Below, piece after piece: positions 18,718 to 27,724 of a DNA stretch of 64,000 nt (positions are counted from its first letter, which is position 1; each line of letters starts with the position of its first letter). The position numbers and the translations under genes were made by a program. The notes below the pieces were generated by a model, which made no database searches, had not been told where the DNA came from, and saw only the letters and a list, made by a program, of their open reading frames with translations. The DNA is from Bradyrhizobium manausense (GTDB lineage: Bacteria; Pseudomonadota; Alphaproteobacteria; Rhizobiales; Xanthobacteraceae), in assembly GCF_001440035.1 (NCBI RefSeq), contig NZ_LJYG01000026.1, forward strand, positions 1 through 64,000. The letters are read 5' to 3'.

Positions 18718-19983
18718 CTACTTGAGTTCGGTGAATACGGGCACGATTGGTCCGCCCATCTCTGCTATGACGCGTTCCCCATTGGGGGCATAGAGGAGCA
18801 ATAACCCGCCGAACTTGGAGTCCACGTCGGTGAGGAAGCTGACAAGTCGCTCCAATTCCCACACGGCGTCCGTTGCCTCAACGCGCACCTCTCTCGTTTC
18901 ACCGGGATTGATCGGCGTATCACTGCTGAGCTTAAGGCCCGTGCGTGCGATGAGGTCTCTTGGGTAGGACGGATCGACATTGGCCATTGCCACTGGGAGG
19001 CTCTGATTGAGGAAACGAATGTTTGCCGTCGTAAGCTCGCCAATCGAGAGAGGTTCTGACCCTTTGTTGGTTATCTGGGTCGCCAACCTCATCGAACGGC
19101 CTGGCACGTCATAGGTCGCCGATATGACCTTGATTTCTGCGTAAGCAGGGCTTGCCGGAAGCGGGGCGACCCTGTTCAAGCCGCTCTGGAGGGGCACATT
19201 GTATGGATATTCCGCGCTCGCCCGGACATAGCCACCGAAGACCATGACAAGAACAATCGCCGACACAATGATCCCAGCGCCAGTGTCTCTCAACGAAATC
19301 AACAAATCCTCCCGCCCCTTCTGCAGGACAAGCCATCGAGGTAGAATCAGCGGTCGAGCCAGCCAGAACGACAACCAAGCCGCAGCCACAGCCAGCCAAG
19401 CCAAATGCCATCCGACCGCATGAGCCAGCCCGAACGTCTGCAAGTCCTCGATCTGCAGACCGGTCATCGTCTTGATCGGAAATGCGAACGAATGCGCCTC
19501 ACCCGAGATGTTTACCCATTGCCCCGGTCCGACCAACGGACCAGAGCCCTTGATCGAGATCGAGGGATGAATGTGGCTACTGCCCGGTGTGCGCCCCTCA
19601 AGAACCATTCGAAACTCATAGTCTCGGCCAAGTTCCAGCCGCGCGAAAGACTGCCTCGCTGGCCACCCGTTGAGGTATGTTTCGATCCTGGCAATGGTCG
19701 GCCCCGGCGATATGCTTGATACGAAAACGATGTCCGGCGGGGTCACTGCATCCGGCCAGTCCTGCATCAACCTGAATTTTCCCGTCAGTTCGAAACGTTC
19801 GTTCACCTTCACCTCAGTTTTGGAGAAATGAACATCGTAGAACTGCACTGTTCTGGTCCTCAGGTATGGCTCCTGAGCGCGTTCGCCATGAGCCGCCGCA
19901 TGAGACACGCCGGCGATGAATGCGACGCAAACGGCAGCGAATTTGATAAGCTTCAGCAGCATGCCTGCAGTCCCCGTGCTCAT
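18718..19983 (-). CDS. pmoB: Copper membrane monooxygenase subunit B (PmoB/AmoB family)
   Basis: Periplasmic-domain subunit of a particulate methane/ammonia/hydrocarbon monooxygenase, 421 residues. The signal peptide ends before HGERAQEP, so His32 becomes the amino-terminal copper ligand; His137 and His139 in SSHIHPS complete the CuB site, at almost the same numbering as the Methylococcus protein. Two membrane helices (about 190-210 and 235-255) separate the two cupredoxin-like domains. It begins 4 bases after the pmoA stop. The substrate cannot be told from this subunit; sequence divergence suggests a non-classical enzyme (short alkane, alkene or unknown). Confidence 0.93.
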   Translation of the reverse strand: MSTGTAGMLLKLIKFAAVCVAFIAGVSHAAAHGERAQEPYLRTRTVQFYDVHFSKTEVKVNERFELTGKFRLMQDWPDAVTPPDIVFVSSISPGPTIARIETYLNGWPARQSFARLELGRDYEFRMVLEGRTPGSSHIHPSISIKGSGPLVGPGQWVNISGEAHSFAFPIKTMTGLQIEDLQTFGLAHAVGWHLAWLAVAAAWLSFWLARPLILPRWLVLQKGREDLLISLRDTGAGIIVSAIVLVMVFGGYVRASAEYPYNVPLQSGLNRVAPLPASPAYAEIKVISATYDVPGRSMRLATQITNKGSEPLSIGELTTANIRFLNQSLPVAMANVDPSYPRDLIARTGLKLSSDTPINPGETREVRVEATDAVWELERLVSFLTDVDSKFGGLLLLYAPNGERVIAEMGGPIVPVFTELK

Positions 19984-19987
19984 GTCC

Positions 19988-20869
19988 TTAGGACGCGACG
20001 CTGCTTTTTATACCCATGAAGGATTTGACGACATCGCTGTTCTTGAGGAACGTTGCCTGGGACGCAAAAAGTCCAAGCCGCCACCAAAGCTGGTGCATGA
20101 ATATGCAGATGAAGCCCGCGAATGCCGCCGATACCCAACTCACCGAGCTACCGAAAGTGCGGAGGGTGCCGCGCTCAATGATACGCAGATACTCTGGCAT
20201 GTTCGAACGCGGAAATGTATAACCGATCATGTCGGCCAACGATGCGACCATTCCCTGGTGCTCGACAGGGAGATAGAACGGAGCCAATGCGGAATAGTTC
20301 GATGGCCAAAATACGAAACCGAACGCAAAGCCGCCGATGATGGATGTGAACAGGCTATTGCGAAGGACGATTAAGGTCATATCCATCAACAATGCCCCCG
20401 CGAGCGCCTGTGACGGCACGCCTTCCGTGAAGGGAAAACCTGTCCATATCCACCAATTCGCGTAACGACCGATCCAGGTGGCAATGAGCAACGCCGTTGC
20501 GCCAACCGTCGCACCGATCGGCAAACGAAAGTTGACCCAGAAGATCGCCTGCAGGGCAGCAGGAAACATGATCATGGAGACAGGCATGACCAGGGGCCAA
20601 TACTGCCGGTCTTTCCAGTCGACATACATGTCCCAATCGCCGACCGTGAGCATAACATGCAGATGGATTGCTCCCCCAAAGATAGTCACCACAGCCGCCA
20701 CGACGAGGACGTCGAACAGGCGAGAGTATCTGGCTGCACCGGGCGTTAGACCAGAGACAGAAATGACCGTCTCACCCTTCTTATCCTTGAAGCGGGTATT
20801 CTCTCTCGGACTCGCCGCTGCATCGATGTCGGCCGTTGAGGTCACTCTTCCCTCGCCGCTGGAGTTCAC
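19988..20869 (-). CDS. pmoA: Copper membrane monooxygenase subunit A (PmoA/AmoA family)
   Basis: Integral-membrane subunit, 293 residues with several helices. Diagnostic blocks are LTVGDWDMYVDWKDRQYWPL, RYANWWIWTGFPFTEG, and ERGTLRTFG near the C-terminus. The N-terminus carries about 45 extra polar residues before the first helix. Its ATG overlaps the pmoC stop (ATGA). PmoA is the usual phylogenetic marker for the family, so this sequence is the one to place in a tree. Confidence 0.93.
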   Translation of the reverse strand: MNSSGEGRVTSTADIDAAASPRENTRFKDKKGETVISVSGLTPGAARYSRLFDVLVVAAVVTIFGGAIHLHVMLTVGDWDMYVDWKDRQYWPLVMPVSMIMFPAALQAIFWVNFRLPIGATVGATALLIATWIGRYANWWIWTGFPFTEGVPSQALAGALLMDMTLIVLRNSLFTSIIGGFAFGFVFWPSNYSALAPFYLPVEHQGMVASLADMIGYTFPRSNMPEYLRIIERGTLRTFGSSVSWVSAAFAGFICIFMHQLWWRLGLFASQATFLKNSDVVKSFMGIKSSVAS

Positions 20870-21759
20870 TTACTCTTCCCGGAGATAGGTCGCCGTCCAG
20901 AAACGCTCGTTGGCTTGTATCGTTGTCGCTGCGCTTCCGGACCGCACTTTTCCCACGCGTCGCGAAACGGGTTCGCGTCCGTCGGGCTTCCCGCAGCATC
21001 CTGCTTGAACACGAGTGGTATGAGTTCTCTAAACCGTTCGACGATCTGCATCAAAACGCCCGCCAACGCGAGTGCACACCATCCAAGAACGACGAAACCC
21101 CAATGCAGCGGATGCGAGAAGATTTCCTCAGTCAGCCAGTAAGCATGTCCCCATTCGTTGAAACCGAGATTCGGCAATATGAGGAAAGGCCCCACTACAG
21201 CAATCGCATGCATAAGCGAGACCCCCCTGCAGAAGGCCGGGATCCGGGTCATCGCGTAGACAAAGCTGCCGACCCCAAAGAAGAGATAGATCGGGATGGT
21301 CGCATAGAACAGAATGATGTGACTGGGGGTGAGCGGCGTGTCCCTCAGGGTCGTCTGATGCCAGACGCCATCTCCATCGGCGAAGAAGCTGCCCGTCCAG
21401 AAGATGCAGAAGCTGTACACGACGAGCCACATGGTCAGATAGAAGTACCTGCGCAACTCGGTCTCGGGCGTGACGGTCTCAATGCTCCTATCACGCGTCA
21501 GGAAGAGATACGACCAGCAGAGCACGCCCGCGCCGTATAGAACCGGCAACTCGATTCTGAAGAGCGTCATCCAGTATCGGTCAAATTCCGGCGAGTTCGC
21601 ATCGAGCCCCATGGAGAAACCAAAAGCCTGCTGATACAGACGCGCGCTGATGTACAGAATCGTCAGCGCGACCATCGTAAACGCGAACAATCCACAATGA
21701 ATATCAAAGGTCTTGATGACCGTGACATTCGCCATGCGAGGTAACGCATCGCCAGACAT
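20866..21759 (-). CDS. pmoC: Copper membrane monooxygenase subunit C (PmoC/AmoC family)
   Basis: First gene of the operon, 297 residues, multi-helix. It holds the copper ligands now thought to form the active site: the Asp-x3-His pair in DGVWH and a His 13 residues later in TPSHIILFY (CuC), and Asn-x3-His in NEWGH with a His 14 residues later in HPLHWGF (CuD). All are present with the spacing known from methanotroph PmoC. The C-A-B gene order is the family's standard. A GAGAAG-type site precedes the ATG. Confidence 0.93.
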   Translation of the reverse strand: MSGDALPRMANVTVIKTFDIHCGLFAFTMVALTILYISARLYQQAFGFSMGLDANSPEFDRYWMTLFRIELPVLYGAGVLCWSYLFLTRDRSIETVTPETELRRYFYLTMWLVVYSFCIFWTGSFFADGDGVWHQTTLRDTPLTPSHIILFYATIPIYLFFGVGSFVYAMTRIPAFCRGVSLMHAIAVVGPFLILPNLGFNEWGHAYWLTEEIFSHPLHWGFVVLGWCALALAGVLMQIVERFRELIPLVFKQDAAGSPTDANPFRDAWEKCGPEAQRQRYKPTSVSGRRPISGKSK

Positions 21760-22439
21760 TTTTGCTTCTCGACTTTATCCTAACAAATATCGACACAGAG
21801 GCACTGACTGATCGGCTGGGGAATCCAAGACGCGTAGCCGCTCAGCAGGGACCTGCACTTCGGCCTGCACGGCAGACCCGCTCTCCGATGAGCACACATT
21901 GGTGCGGAATGCCCGGCCTGATGATGGAGTTGCCAAGCCGTCGGGAGCCGGCCAAGGATGAGTGCATATCCCGCACGGTCATTCAGTGCGTCTCCACGCG
22001 TAAACATCCTACCCCTGCAGATAGCCTGAGGACGTTCGGTCAGATGGAGATCGCCTTGAGCAGGCGGTTCTGCATCCTCCTAATCTGCACGAGGTGACCA
22101 CAACTTCGTCGTTCAGTTTCGGTTCTGTCTACTTCGTTCATCATCGCCTTACTCAACCACCGACGAGGCGGCTTGAGCAGCTACCAGATCAGGTAGTGTC
22201 AGACCACGTCGGAGCCTTGCAAGCCTGACGGCCATTGACGCCCTTCGCTCCAACGGGCGTTTCATGCCTCGCACGCACGTGGACGGTCGCCATCGCCGAT
22301 GATGAGAATGATCGAAATGTGATCGGAATGTGAAATGTTCAGTTTGGCCAGTGCGGCCTGGACTTCAAGCCAACTCTTCGTGTGAAGCTCGCACCAAGCC
22401 GTCCATCCTGAGCATATCGTGTCCATTTAGTGCCGCGTA
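21760..22439. other. Upstream region of the pmoCAB operon
   Basis: No gene seen in about 680 bases. The pmoC promoter should lie in the part next to 21760, but I could not identify a convincing sigma-54 or sigma-70 box or a regulator site by eye. No regulator gene is adjacent to the operon. Confidence 0.35.
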
Positions 22440-22700
22440 GTGGTCCGCCGCATTGGAGGCAGCGGGTGGGCTTCTCATCGCAAATCGCCGCACTGACAAT
22501 GGCGGCAACCTAAGAGATCCCCTTTTGTGCCCACGTGAAAAGCCAGCCGACGGAGTCGGGCTATCGCTGTACGCCAAGCGGCTGGACCGTGGCCGCTTCT
22601 TCTGGCTAGCGACGTTGGATTGCGCGACGGCGATCAGGGTGAGGACCATAACTGAGCCGAGGCTGAACTGCTTCAACTGGATGGAAAACAGGAGCACGGT
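22440..22700 (+). pseudogene. IS66-type TnpB accessory protein fragment
   Basis: The frame contains GVGLSLYAKRLDRGRFFW, matching the 'GLCLYAKRLERGRFVWP' core of IS66 TnpB (PF05717) proteins. Flanking sequence is garbled and the rest of the element is missing. The 250 bases after it contain nothing recognisable. Confidence 0.6.
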
Positions 22701-22949
22701 GATCGCGGTCAGGCACGGGATCAGGCGGTGATTGCGGTTGGTTTCGTTCGTTGGCCCACAGGTCGCGCCGTCTCCGAATGGCTCGAAATCGAGTGAGATT
22801 GACGGCCTGCAGGCGATTCCCTGCTGAACGCATCCAGCAAGGGCTATTACATCTGCCTCGTGCGGCAGCTCTCGGGCGCGCAGAGCAACGAGGCTGCCGC
22901 GGCGATCATGTCGGCATGCCGCGCGTCCAATCCGCTTTGATCCAACCGC

Positions 22950-24232
22950 TCAAGCCGCATTCAGCGCCTGCGCGAGGTCTGCGATCAGATCCGACGGGTT
23001 CTCGATGCCGATCGACCGCCGGATCGTGGAATCGAGCACGCCGATCTTTTGGCGGATGTCGGCGGGTACGCCGGAATGGGTCATGGTCGCGGGCAGGCTC
23101 GCAAGCGACTCGGTGCCGCCAAGGCTCACGGCCAGCTTGAGGATCTGCAGCGCGTTGAGGAATTTCACCGCCGCGTCCTTGCCGCCGACAATGTCGAACG
23201 AGAAGGTCGATCCTGCGCCCAGGCATTGCTGCGCGAACACACGGCCCGAGGGCGAGCCCTGCTCGGGATGACCGAGATAGTGCACCCTGGCGACCTTGGG
23301 ATGGTCGCGCAGATAGCTCGCCGCCAGGCGCGCATTCGCATCGGCCTTTTCCATGCGCAGGCTCAGCGTCTCGAGCGAGCGGTTGATCATCCAGCACGAA
23401 TGTGGATCGAGCTGGGTGCCGATGGCGCCGCGCAGCGCCTTGATGCCCTTCATGATCGCCTTCGATCCGAGAACGGCGCCCCGCGATCAGATCGGAGTGG
23501 CCGCCGACATATTTGGTCAGCGAATATAGCGACAGGTCCGCGCCGTGCTCGATCGGGCGCTGAAACACCGGGCCGAGCAGCGTATTGTCGCAGGCGATGA
23601 TCGGCGTGTGTCCCTGGGCCTTGCCGATGGACTCGGCGATGCGGCGGATCATCGCGATGTCGAGGAGTCCGTTGGTCGGGTTCGCCGGGGTCTCGATCAG
23701 GATCATCGAAACCTGCCCCCTACCCATCTCCTCCTACGAGGCCTGGCTGACGGAGGCTTCATCGATGCCGTCGGCAAAGCCGACGGCGCCGATCGACAGG
23801 CGCGCCAGCGTGTTCGTCAGCAGCGTTTCCGTGCCGCCATAGAGCGGCTGGGAGTGCAGGATGACATCGCCGGGGCGGACGAAGGCGAGGATCGTGGTCG
23901 CGATGGTCGCCATGCCCGAGGAGAACAGCGCGCAGCTTTCGGTGCGCTCGTCGACCGCGAGCCTGTCCTCGACGATCTCGCTGTTTTATGGTTGAAGCGT
24001 GAATAGACCAGGCCCGCGCCCATGCCTTCCGGCGGCTCGCGCCGGCCGGCGACGTAGTCGAAGAAGTCCTGCCCGTCCTCGACGGTCTTGAACACGAAGG
24101 TCGAGGTCAGGAACACCGGCGGCTTGATGGCGCCTTTGACAATTGCGGAACATAGCCATAGGTCAGCATCAGGGTTTCCGGATGCAGCGTATGGTTGCCG
24201 ATATGAGTCTTCGACGGGAACGGTTTTACCAT
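22950..24232 (-). pseudogene. Cys/Met-metabolism PLP enzyme (methionine gamma-lyase type), multiply frameshifted
   Basis: Fold-I PLP enzyme of the cystathionine gamma-synthase / methionine gamma-lyase family. The pieces in order are the start [52 protein letters not shown], the PLP lysine in [13 protein letters not shown], and a long intact C-terminal part to the stop at 22950. At least three frameshifts separate them. Composition is like ordinary core genes, so this looks like a once-functional gene now dead. Confidence 0.85.
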
Positions 24233-24291
24233 GGCTGCTTCACTGTTCTGATGCTGCCGCGCGTTGCGGGCCGAATTGGTGGTAAACGGCG

Positions 24292-24525
24292 GTGGTCACA
24301 AAATTGACCCCGGCCTTTTTGGAATCCTTCTTTTGCGGCGGTTTTCGCGCAGTTGTGGCATCGGGGAGGCGCAACACCCGATCGCTGCGAAATGGAACTC
24401 GGGACGCGAGCGGCGCCTTTTCCGGAGTGCCATCGCCGGTTACGCAAGAGTTGGTGGTTGCCGGGGCTCGCAACACGCGATTCTTGCGTTTGGTCGAGAG
24501 TACGATTCCGCGACGGGCTGCGTAG
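24292..24525 (+). repeat. Copy B of the dispersed small ORF family
   Basis: The longest copy, an open frame of 77 codons containing RRNTRSLRNGTRDASGAF and ending VAGARNTRFLRLVESTIPR. The DNA matches copy C (42991-43200, opposite strand) over two blocks, including a shared GGGAGGCGCAACACCCG. No family recognised. Conservation of the reading frame and of the Arg-rich motif across copies suggests it was once translated. Confidence 0.55.
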
Positions 24526-24541
24526 CGGATCCCAGGTCAGG

Positions 24542-25069
24542 CTACAGAAACAACGTTAATGCGTGCCGAGCCAGGATATCCCGCAGAGTCTGGAGTACAT
24601 CAGACAGTGCGACAACATCTCTAGGCGCGCCAAGGCAAATGCGGCTTGCGCCGGGGTCGCCCTTCCCAACCGCGGCCGCAATGCGTGGGATCACAAGTAT
24701 GCCGCGACCGCGGGCGGCGGCAAATTGATCTGCGGACCACTCCTGAGGCAATGGCAACCATCCGTAGAAGGCCGGAAACTGGAGTTTTGCGGCTTTCGGA
24801 AAGATATGCAGGATCGCGCGGTAGCGCTCAAGCGCCTGCAGGCGCCGCTCGCGCAGAAGCGTTTCAAGCTTACCGCTGTCGATCAGCCGCACCACCACCT
24901 CACTCGGTATCGGAGCCACAAAACAGGCGGAGGCGTGCAGAAGGAGCTCAGTTTGAGCAGTGTAGGCTGCCGGGACCGTCAATGTGCCCAGCCGAAAGGC
25001 TGGCGCAAGACATTTGGAGTAGGACGTGACGTAGAAGGAGCGGGTTGGTGCCAACGACGCGATTGACAC
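24542..25069 (-). pseudogene. Fold-I aminotransferase, C-terminal half only
   Basis: C-terminal half of a class I/II or MocR-type aminotransferase. It begins at the PLP-lysine region (VTSYSKCLAPAFRLGTL) and runs to a stop at 24542 through the small domain (GILVIPRIAAAVGK, ASRICLGAP). Residues before the lysine are missing, so it cannot be active as it stands. It has the same direction as the biosynthetic operon and lies 200 bases past the MFS gene; it may be a lost last member of that operon. The 200 bases between hold no gene. Confidence 0.65.
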
Positions 25070-25271
25070 AGGACGCTAGGTGAAGAAAGAACCGTAAACG
25101 TCATACTCTATTACGATCGAGCTGCTCATCGACTTCGGCGATGCGCTTCCGGCGAGCAAGACTCATGGTGCGAGCCGCGGGACTGTGTAAGGTCGGCATG
25201 CACGGATATGCAAGTGTCGCTTGCTGTATGCGCAGCTTTGTGATTCTAGGGTGAGGGACTCTCCTCAACTG

Positions 25272-26480
25272 CTACCCGTGGTCAACGCCGTCCTGCGTGG
25301 GTTTCCGACCCAGCATCTCACCGCGAAAGCTGTAGAGCCAAATCGTGCCCAGGGCATAAAGGGCGGCGATCGCCGCGAAAGCGAACGTGTTTTGAAGCCC
25401 TGATGTGCTGAGCAGAGCGCCAGCAAATGTGCCGAGCGCTTCTCCAACACCCATAGCGACAGCGTTAATGCCTAACAAGGCGAGGTGATCCCTTCCTGGG
25501 GTATTCCGTACGAGCAATACAGACAACGATGGCAGGGCGACAATCTCCACAACTGTCAACAATGCGACGGCGAGGTAAAGCGTAAACAAGTTCAGAAGGG
25601 CTGATAACAGCGCGAAGCACGCCGTGATCAGGACGGCCGATAAGATCAACATGTCGACGTCGTCTGCATGCGCGCGATCGAGCGTCTTCATCAACGGGAT
25701 CGATGCCCCAACTACCAAGGCTGCATTGAGGGCGGCAATCGTCCAAACAATCTGCGGGCCTGCCAGCAAGCGGCCGAGTACGATCGGTGCAAATGAGAAC
25801 ATCTGGGCCAAAGCGAACCAAGTAAAGGCAGTTGCAACGAATACCAGACGGAGGTCGGACCGCGTTATGCTGTGCAGCAGTGGCTTCCACCAGCTGCCAG
25901 GGCGATCCGGAACGTGCAGACCCTTGCCCAACGAGGCATGGCAGAGCAGTCCAGCCAATAACATCACCACGCCGGTGAAGAGAAAAGGAGCGTTTGGTGC
26001 GATTTGCACGTACATCAGGCTCGAGAGCAACGGTCCGAGCGTGGCGGCGATATTCGTTCCTACGGCGAACTTCGCCAGCGTCAAACGGACTGATCGATCT
26101 TCCACCAAGTGGACCGTAATGAGCCGCAGCAGGAGGCTGCAGGCGCCGTAAGAAGTGCCGACCAAAACCAGTCCGAGCGCGGTTCCGACAGGCGCGGCGC
26201 TCTCCGCCACCATTATATGGCCCGCGCCCATCACGAGATAGGCTATCGCCAAACCGTAACGGGTGGGCGTGCGATCAAGCAGCGGAGCGAACACGGCACG
26301 TGAGGCTCGCCCGGAAGCAGACAGCAGCAGCAAGAGAGTACCGACCTGAGCCGCCGAGAGGGATCGATCGAGAAGATAGAGCCCAAGCGCGGAGAGCGGC
26401 GCAAAGTAGCCGTAGTTGTTGAGGAAATTCAGAGCAAATACATTGCAGAATTTTCGCTGTGCGGGTTTCAGTTTCGGCAT
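25272..26480 (-). CDS. MFS transporter, probable exporter of the biosynthetic operon
   Basis: A 402-residue protein with about twelve hydrophobic segments and a typical MFS loop 2-3 (RAVFAPLLDRTPTR). It resembles the sugar/drug efflux side of the superfamily (MFS_1). It starts 17 bases after the second ATP-grasp gene and is the last intact gene of the operon, so export of the product or self-resistance is the likely role. No substrate can be read from sequence. Confidence 0.8.
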   Translation of the reverse strand: MPKLKPAQRKFCNVFALNFLNNYGYFAPLSALGLYLLDRSLSAAQVGTLLLLLSASGRASRAVFAPLLDRTPTRYGLAIAYLVMGAGHIMVAESAAPVGTALGLVLVGTSYGACSLLLRLITVHLVEDRSVRLTLAKFAVGTNIAATLGPLLSSLMYVQIAPNAPFLFTGVVMLLAGLLCHASLGKGLHVPDRPGSWWKPLLHSITRSDLRLVFVATAFTWFALAQMFSFAPIVLGRLLAGPQIVWTIAALNAALVVGASIPLMKTLDRAHADDVDMLILSAVLITACFALLSALLNLFTLYLAVALLTVVEIVALPSLSVLLVRNTPGRDHLALLGINAVAMGVGEALGTFAGALLSTSGLQNTFAFAAIAALYALGTIWLYSFRGEMLGRKPTQDGVDHG

Positions 26481-26497
26481 GGTGGCGCACAGGCTTT

Positions 26498-27724
26498 TTA
26501 GTGAACGGCGATGGTGACCGTCATAATCATGCGCGCGAGCCGGTCATCGACTTCGCCAGCGCTTGCCCCGGTGGCAAGCACATGACCAACACGATCGAAC
26601 GAGTGGCAGACAGGTTTCACGGTATCGCCGACCTTGATCGTCAACTCGGCACCGACATAGCCGGGCATTTCGGCCAACCGGTCATATCCCGTTATTTGCC
26701 GCACCTTGCCAAGGGGCGGAAGGAAATATCGGATGCCGGCCGCGCCGTATCTTTCCGATGACAGCATCACCAGGCCGGCCTCCGGGCACAGCATCTGGGC
26801 GAAGACGCTGCCGTAATACGCGATGCCGGTCACGTACTGGGTCAGGTGCGTAATGTAATCGCCTCCGGGCCGCGAATGAATTTCGCCCATGACGATCTCA
26901 CCGGTATCGCAAACCCAGAATTCCGCATGGAACATGCCGAAAGTCAGCCCGACGGCGTGAACGGCGCCCTGCACAAGGCTGATCGCGCGCTCACTCAGGG
27001 AAGGTGCGAGATCTGCCGGCGCGACATGGCCGCACTCGACGAAATTGCGATCACCGATCAGGAATTTTCGGGTCAGACTCAAGACCATCGGCAAGCGACG
27101 GACACACACCCCTTCCGCGCTGAACTCTCGCCCCTGGACAAACGATTCGAGCAGGAATGGTCGCTCGGCCGACGGCCTAACCTTCGCCAGCGCAACGGCA
27201 ACAGACGTCGCACTGTCCAGCAGAAAGACGTTCTCACTGCCGTAACCGGTCATCGGCTTGAGAATAAGCCTGCGATACCGGCGCGAGAGCTCGGCGAACG
27301 CTTGATCGACCGCCTCGCCTGATCGGCACACCACCATTTCCGGCTGCGCAAATCCGGCTGCCCGCAACGTTTCGCGGCAAACCGACTTATTGGTGGTGCA
27401 CTCATGCGCACGTTCACCCGGGCCCCTGAATCCAAAGCGGCGAACAAGTCCGGCGATCGCCGGCTGTGCTTTCTCTTTGAAGCTGAATACTCCTGCAAGG
27501 AGCTCACGCCGGGGATAGGTACTCACCCAGTCGAGGCAGGCGCTCACATCCTCGAAATCGAGCGGATGGGCCTCATCGGCGAAATCCGATAGCTGACCGG
27601 CCGGCTCAAGACGCTCGGGCCTGTCCGTCAACACCACCCGCAGGCCTTGCGCGCGCGCCTGATCATAAACGTGGCGGGACTGAATCGAGCTTACTCCACC
27701 CAAGACCAGCAATTCTTTCTGCAT
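26498..27724 (-). CDS. ATP-grasp carboxylate-amine ligase (second)
   Basis: ATP-dependent ligase of the BacD/carbamoyl-phosphate-synthase-like ATP-grasp family, about 408 residues. It has an N-terminal Rossmann-like domain (ELLVLGGVSSIQSRHVYDQA), the ATP-grasp lysine block RRLILKPMTGYGSENVFLL and the metal-binding GEIHSRPGGDYITHLTQYV. Such enzymes join an amino group to an acyl phosphate, often making dipeptides. The start at 27724 or 27730 lies inside the saccharopine-dehydrogenase-like gene, an overlap of 62-68 bases that implies tight coupling. It is only distantly like the other ATP-grasp protein. Confidence 0.85.
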   Translation of the reverse strand: MQKELLVLGGVSSIQSRHVYDQARAQGLRVVLTDRPERLEPAGQLSDFADEAHPLDFEDVSACLDWVSTYPRRELLAGVFSFKEKAQPAIAGLVRRFGFRGPGERAHECTTNKSVCRETLRAAGFAQPEMVVCRSGEAVDQAFAELSRRYRRLILKPMTGYGSENVFLLDSATSVAVALAKVRPSAERPFLLESFVQGREFSAEGVCVRRLPMVLSLTRKFLIGDRNFVECGHVAPADLAPSLSERAISLVQGAVHAVGLTFGMFHAEFWVCDTGEIVMGEIHSRPGGDYITHLTQYVTGIAYYGSVFAQMLCPEAGLVMLSSERYGAAGIRYFLPPLGKVRQITGYDRLAEMPGYVGAELTIKVGDTVKPVCHSFDRVGHVLATGASAGEVDDRLARMIMTVTIAVH

